From Zancudomyces culisetae (taxonomy: Eukaryota > Kickxellomycota > Harpellomycetes > Harpellales > Legeriomycetaceae), in assembly GCA_001969505.1 (NCBI GenBank), contig LSSK01000011.1, forward strand, positions 17,788 to 81,787: 64,000 nucleotides of DNA. Reading direction: 5' to 3'. Made by a program: the position numbers and the translations under genes. The number at the start of each line of letters is the position of its first letter. Position 1 is the first letter of the stretch. The notes beneath the pieces were generated by a model. The model made no database searches, was not told where the DNA came from, and was given only the letters and a program-made list of their open reading frames with translations. Below, piece after piece: positions 60,137 to 64,000 of this stretch.

Positions 60137-60838
60137 CGTTTACTTGAGCGATAATGTTTTGCCTCATTTATTTACATTTTATTAAGTTTTCATACGTTTT
60201 TCTTTGGTAAATGTTTTTGTAGGGTGGTGCTATGCCTATTTATTTTCTAAAATATGATAAAATAATGGAATATTTTGTGATTTTATTGGGTTTCCTCCGC
60301 CTAAGTTCCAAGTTGGTCTGTTTTTTTTGTGCTCTCTAATTTTAATTAAAGATTACTCTGTTTCGAGTGTATGGTGGCAGCGCCTCTATTCAAAAAACTA
60401 GGTATGGAATAAGCTAAAAGAACATCACGTCTTTATACTGTTTTTGTTACTGTTGCACTCAAAAAAGCAGATTTTCAAGGCTAATGCTCAAAAGAAATGG
60501 ATATTTTATCATGGTGAAAGGAAAAAGTGCATAATAATGTAGTAAGGTTTATTTACCATTTTTTTTAATACTCTTTTTTTCTATACTTTCCTGTTGACCA
60601 ATTAACAATGCAGCCACACTAAGCTCGAATTAATATTCGCCTCTCCCAATAACCCACAATTAATTTTCGAAAACCGAAAATAAGCTTTTAGAATAAGCGA
60701 AAATTCACAGTCTACTTCAATAAAAAAAGCCTCAGCCGTTTACTAAGATTAGCGCATTTTTATAACAATATTGAAGATACCTTGATTTCATTGAAAAAAT
60801 AATATTGAAAAAACCAAAAGAACGTTAATATAGACAGA
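60137..60838. other. intergenic between SEC15 and VMA4
   Basis: About 700 bp, AT-rich. I looked here for the missing SEC15 C-terminal exons on the plus strand and saw no coding stretch. Confidence 0.5.
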
Positions 60839-62144
60839 ATGGCACTGAATCGCCCACTAAATGACGAAGAAGTCTACAGCGAAATGCGAAAAATGGTCGC
60901 TTTCATTAGGCAGGAAGCGCTGGAGAAAGCCAGAGAGATTAAAGCAAAGGTGAGTACCATTACGAGTTTCATAGGGCCTGGAATTATCTTATGCATTTTT
61001 TATATATAATAATTCATTATTAGCTTATAAGTAGAATAAAAAATTATGCCTAAATTTTGAAACTAAAATCTTGATAAAATAGGCTGACGAAGAATTTAAC
61101 ATTGAAAAGGTAGGGTATAAATACTGAAAAGAAGAAAGTCGGTTCAAGAAGGGGGGGATCAAGTGTGTGATTTTAATCGAAAAGTTTTTTGACAAAAAAA
61201 ATTACTCATGTATTTTGTAGGCTAAAATAGTAAGACAGGAATCGGTAGCGTTAGATAGGAACTACGAGCGAAAAATGAAGCTGGTGGAGACACAGAAGCG
61301 CATAACCATGTCCAATATGATTAACAAGAGCCGGATTCAAGTGTTACTGAAGCGTCAGCAACTCCTCGATGATTTACTGAGTGATTTTGAAAAGAAATTC
61401 GTGGAATTGAGGGCAGACTCCGAGCAATACGAAAAGCTGATGGTGACTTTGCTTTACCAGGTAGGTTTTTACTTGTGTGTTTTTTATTATTAAATTGTCT
61501 GGGCTAGAGGGGAGGTGGTGGCAATTCTATCTTATTTAATTACTTTTCAAAAAAGAAAAAAGCGTTTGGATTGGTGTAGTGGAGCCGTAGAATGCTAGTG
61601 GGTGTACGGAGAGTTTAGGTTAATATATATGTATATAGTTTATGTGGTTTAAAAGAATACACAGTTTTGATTTAATTATGCATAAAACCATGTCTATTTA
61701 AAACAAAATAGTGTTTCCAGAAGATGTACGAGAAAAATGTGATTATTTATATTGTTGAAGACGATAAAACGATAATTGAGAAGGTCATAAAAGATGCGGT
61801 AGAGAAGTTCAAGAACGATACCGGAATAGAGGTGAATGCCAAAGTGGATGACAAAAAGTATCTCTTAAAGAACAGGTACGTATTATGATAGTATACGTTT
61901 TTATTTATTTTGAGTTATGTATATGTATGTGTGTGTATTGATGGGAGTATATGGCATACTAACTTATGGAATGGCGGAATGGATAATATATAGATATGGT
62001 GGAGTCTTGGTATCAACGCCGGATGATCGTATCAAAGTAGATAATACATTATCCGAGCGCTTACATATAAGCTTTAAGGAGACATTGCCGCAGATAAGGG
62101 TTACATTGTTTGGGCACTCACCCAACCGTAAATTTTTCAGTTAG
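60839..62144 (+). CDS. VMA4: V-type ATPase subunit E
   Basis: Five exons: 60839-60949, 61083-61109, 61221-61460, 61721-61875, 61994-62144, giving 227 aa (human E1 has 226). The subunit forms a peripheral stalk (EG heterodimer) holding V1 against V0 in acidification of vacuole and Golgi. Motifs: MVAFIRQEALEKAREIKAKADEEFNIEK (a nine-residue micro-exon codes for ADEEFNIEK), then AKIVRQES, NKSRIQVL, and the C-terminal head with VDNTLSERL and NRKF. Exon 4 is placed at the CCAG acceptor because that gives LYQKMYEKN with the family's spacing; an ATAG acceptor nine bases earlier would insert three residues. It is in tandem with SEC15 and SND1. Confidence 0.95.
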
Positions 62145-62831
62145 TTACATTTGTCTTTAATTGCTTGGTCTGGATTAAATAAAAAAGTAGTTTTTGGTTA
62201 AACTAAGGCAGTTGGTGTGGTTAGGCGGGGGTGAAGTGAGGTGGAAAAAAGAATATGAATGTGTATCATGATGCTATTGGAATGCGTGGATTGAAAAGGG
62301 TGGTTTGGGTTGTGTTGAAGGGGTAGGGGGGTGGGGTGGATTTATTTGAGTGGTTTGGTAAAAGAGAATGGTATAATCTAGACTACTTTGGTGTCTGTGG
62401 TTTATTCGAGCCTTTTCAAGGTTAAAACATTAAAGAATGGCAAGAGAAAAGTCAAGTGAACAAAAAAAAAAAGAATACAAGGAGTGAGTGAGTATTTGAT
62501 GGTGGGCAATTGGAAATGTGTTGGCACAAGTAAATGCCAATGAAAGGAACACAAAAATTCCAAAAATCTCAAAAATTATATATATAAAAAAAGTAGCAAA
62601 TAGTAGGCCAGAAACAGAGGAGAGAAGGGAGGGATTGAAAAAATGATGTTTACCTTTTAGAAAATGAACAAATGGATCTTGGGGTATTTCTAGCTTGGTT
62701 TGAAAAACAGTTTTCAACATTAAAGCCATAAAAAAAAACGGTTGATAGTACTATATAAACTTTAAAAGGAGAAGATTTCGAAAGAATAAAAGTACAAACA
62801 AGGATTAAAGATTAATACAAAACAAACAAAG
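62145..62831. other. intergenic between VMA4 and SND1
   Basis: About 690 bp, with G-rich stretches (62215-62345) and A-runs. It presumably includes the SND1 promoter; no gene seen. Confidence 0.5.
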
Positions 62832-64000
62832 ATGCAAAGAGCAGTGGTAAAGGGAGTGCTATCAGGCGATTCTATTGTGGTGCGCTCAGTGGTAGCACGC
62901 GAAAATCCAGCACAGCCACCAGCAGAGAAAGTCTTTGGGTTGGCATATGTCCAGGTTCCACGACTGGGGTCCGGCAGAAAGGTGGAGGACGACGAGCCCT
63001 TTTCAGTGGAGGCACGAGAGCTGATGCGAAAAATGGTTGTGGGTGTGGTGGTACGGATGGAGGTCAAATACAGTACAAACAGTGGGCGCGAGTATGGAAG
63101 AGTATTTGTCGAACAAGGAATGGTGGATGTCACCAAAGCGTTGGTAGAGAAAGGGTATGCAAAGGTGAGTGAACAAGCCAGGAGTCGAATAAGCAGGAGT
63201 AGTGGTGGAGGAGATGCTGAAGAGGCAGAGAACGAGTATGTAAAGGAATTGATCAAGATTGAGGCAGAGGCAGAGCGGAAAAAAGAAGGTTTATGGAACG
63301 AAAAGGGCAGATATATCAAACGAGAGATTGGAATAGAAGGAAAAGAAGAAGAATATTTAAAGAAGAATAAGGGGGCAGAAAAGGAGGCGGTGATTGAACA
63401 GGTACGAGATGGGTCAACATTACGCGTAAATTTAAAAGACGGATACAAATGGCACCTTGTAACGCTGCAGATATCTGGAATTAAGGCACCTGTGGTTCGA
63501 GTCAACATTCCCGGGCAGACAGATTTGGTGGAGGAGTACGGAGAGGAAGCCAAGGCATTTGTGGATTTGCGGCTGCATCAACGTGATATAAAAGTGGTTC
63601 TTGAGGGCAAGACAGCAGGGGGTAATGGAGTGTTTATAGGCAGTGTGTACCACCCCGCAGGAAATATCGCAGAGGTACTTGTTGCAAGTGGGCTTGCAAA
63701 GGTGGTTGACTGGACAGCGGCAATGGTGACAGGTGGGCCACAGCGGCTGCGTGAGGCTGAACGGGGAGCAAAAAAAAATAAGCGGCGGTTATGGAAGAAC
63801 TATGATGGTCCTGCAGAAGGTGAAGGTACAGCGAACAAGTTTGAGGGAGTAGTGACACGAATAGTGAGTGGTGATACAATCGAAGTGGCTGATGCTGCAG
63901 GAAAGGAGCGAGAGGTTCAATTGGCATCGCTGCGACAGCCAAAGGCATCCGAAGCCAAGACAGCTGGGTATGCAAACGAGGCAAAGGAATACCTACGCAA
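62832..64000 (+). CDS. SND1: Tudor-SN / SND1 (staphylococcal-nuclease-like repeats), cut by the window edge
   Basis: Open without a stop for 389 codons to the end of the window. It starts MQRAVVKGVLSGDSIVVR, the first staphylococcal-nuclease-like (SN) repeat, with GREYGRVFVEQG and a C-terminal LWNEKGRY. A second SN repeat follows from about residue 175 (VIEQVRDGSTLRV, LRLHQRDIKVVLEG) ending in RRLWKNYDG, and a third starts near 336 (FEGVVTRIVSGDTIEV). The family has four or five SN repeats and a Tudor domain and works in RNA binding, decay and splicing-related complexes. The rest lies outside the window. No intron is seen so far. Local codon use is richer in GTG/GGA than the neighbours. Confidence 0.93.
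   Translation, partial: MQRAVVKGVLSGDSIVVRSVVARENPAQPPAEKVFGLAYVQVPRLGSGRKVEDDEPFSVEARELMRKMVVGVVVRMEVKYSTNSGREYGRVFVEQGMVDVTKALVEKGYAKVSEQARSRISRSSGGGDAEEAENEYVKELIKIEAEAERKKEGLWNEKGRYIKREIGIEGKEEEYLKKNKGAEKEAVIEQVRDGSTLRVNLKDGYKWHLVTLQISGIKAPVVRVNIPGQTDLVEEYGEEAKAFVDLRLHQRDIKVVLEGKTAGGNGVFIGSVYHPAGNIAEVLVASGLAKVVDWTAAMVTGGPQRLREAERGAKKNKRRLWKNYDGPAEGEGTANKFEGVVTRIVSGDTIEVADAAGKEREVQLASLRQPKASEAKTAGYANEAKEYLR

Overview
The window looks like nuclear DNA of a fungus, probably an early-diverging, very AT-rich lineage. The evidence is EF-1alpha with the opisthokont-type insert, a Rho1 with a CSIL prenylation tail, a Pap1/Yap-type bZIP, a DHA2 drug:H+ antiporter, the fungal mitochondrial family Aim19, a Vid24/GID4 receptor and chitin-binding-like (CBM19-like) modules. 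FANCL, Tudor-SN (SND1) and TMEM62-like genes, all absent from budding yeast, argue against Saccharomycotina. A gut-dwelling or zoopagomycete-type fungus would fit, but the species is inference. No CRISPR array, transposon, rRNA or tRNA gene was seen.

Layout: 1-1768 no gene; 1769-3118 GID4/Vid24 (-); 3119-5577 non-coding, with a 226-N gap flanked by two identical ~247-bp copies; 5578-6999 Gtr1/RagA (-); 7000-10446 non-coding; 10447-11811 EF-1alpha (+); 12371-13943 RPN5 (+); 14382-17903 secreted five-module Cys-rich protein with a long Pro-Gln repeat and a 481-N gap (-); 20629-23187 TMEM62-like (+); 24619-26310 DHA2 transporter (+); 26609-27574 bZIP (-); 27575-35500 sparse, with a small C2H2 protein (30889-31639, -) and coding-like exons of an unidentified gene (-); 35512-36244 AIM19 (-), divergent from FANCL at 36539-38570 (+); 38695-40739 POLA2 (-); 41136-43955 CSC1/TMEM63 (-); 46015-47361 ZIP9-like (-); 48463-49036 small zinc-finger hypothetical (-); 50116-51038 RHO1 (-); 53100-55972 QNS1 (-); 58313-60136 SEC15 N-terminal half (+); 60839-62144 VMA4 (+); 62832 to the window end SND1 (+, partial).

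There are no operons. The genes are mostly housekeeping: TORC1 signalling and protein turnover (Gtr1, GID4, Rpn5), secretion and the cell wall (Rho1, Sec15, the chitin-binding-like protein), ion and drug transport, DNA replication and repair (POLA2, FANCL) and NAD synthesis. Many genes carry small introns. I rebuilt ten spliced genes by hand with closed reading phase (34 introns); 30 of their 34 acceptors are TAG, mostly ATAG.

The points most worth checking are: a glutamine-dependent NAD synthetase whose glutaminase nucleophile position (175) is Gly and not Cys; a Sec15 that stops at about half length; a five-module CBM19-like protein with a Pro-Gln expansion; a FANCL-like gene with an unresolved, possibly broken N-terminal half; and an unidentified multi-exon gene at about 31.8-35.1 kb.
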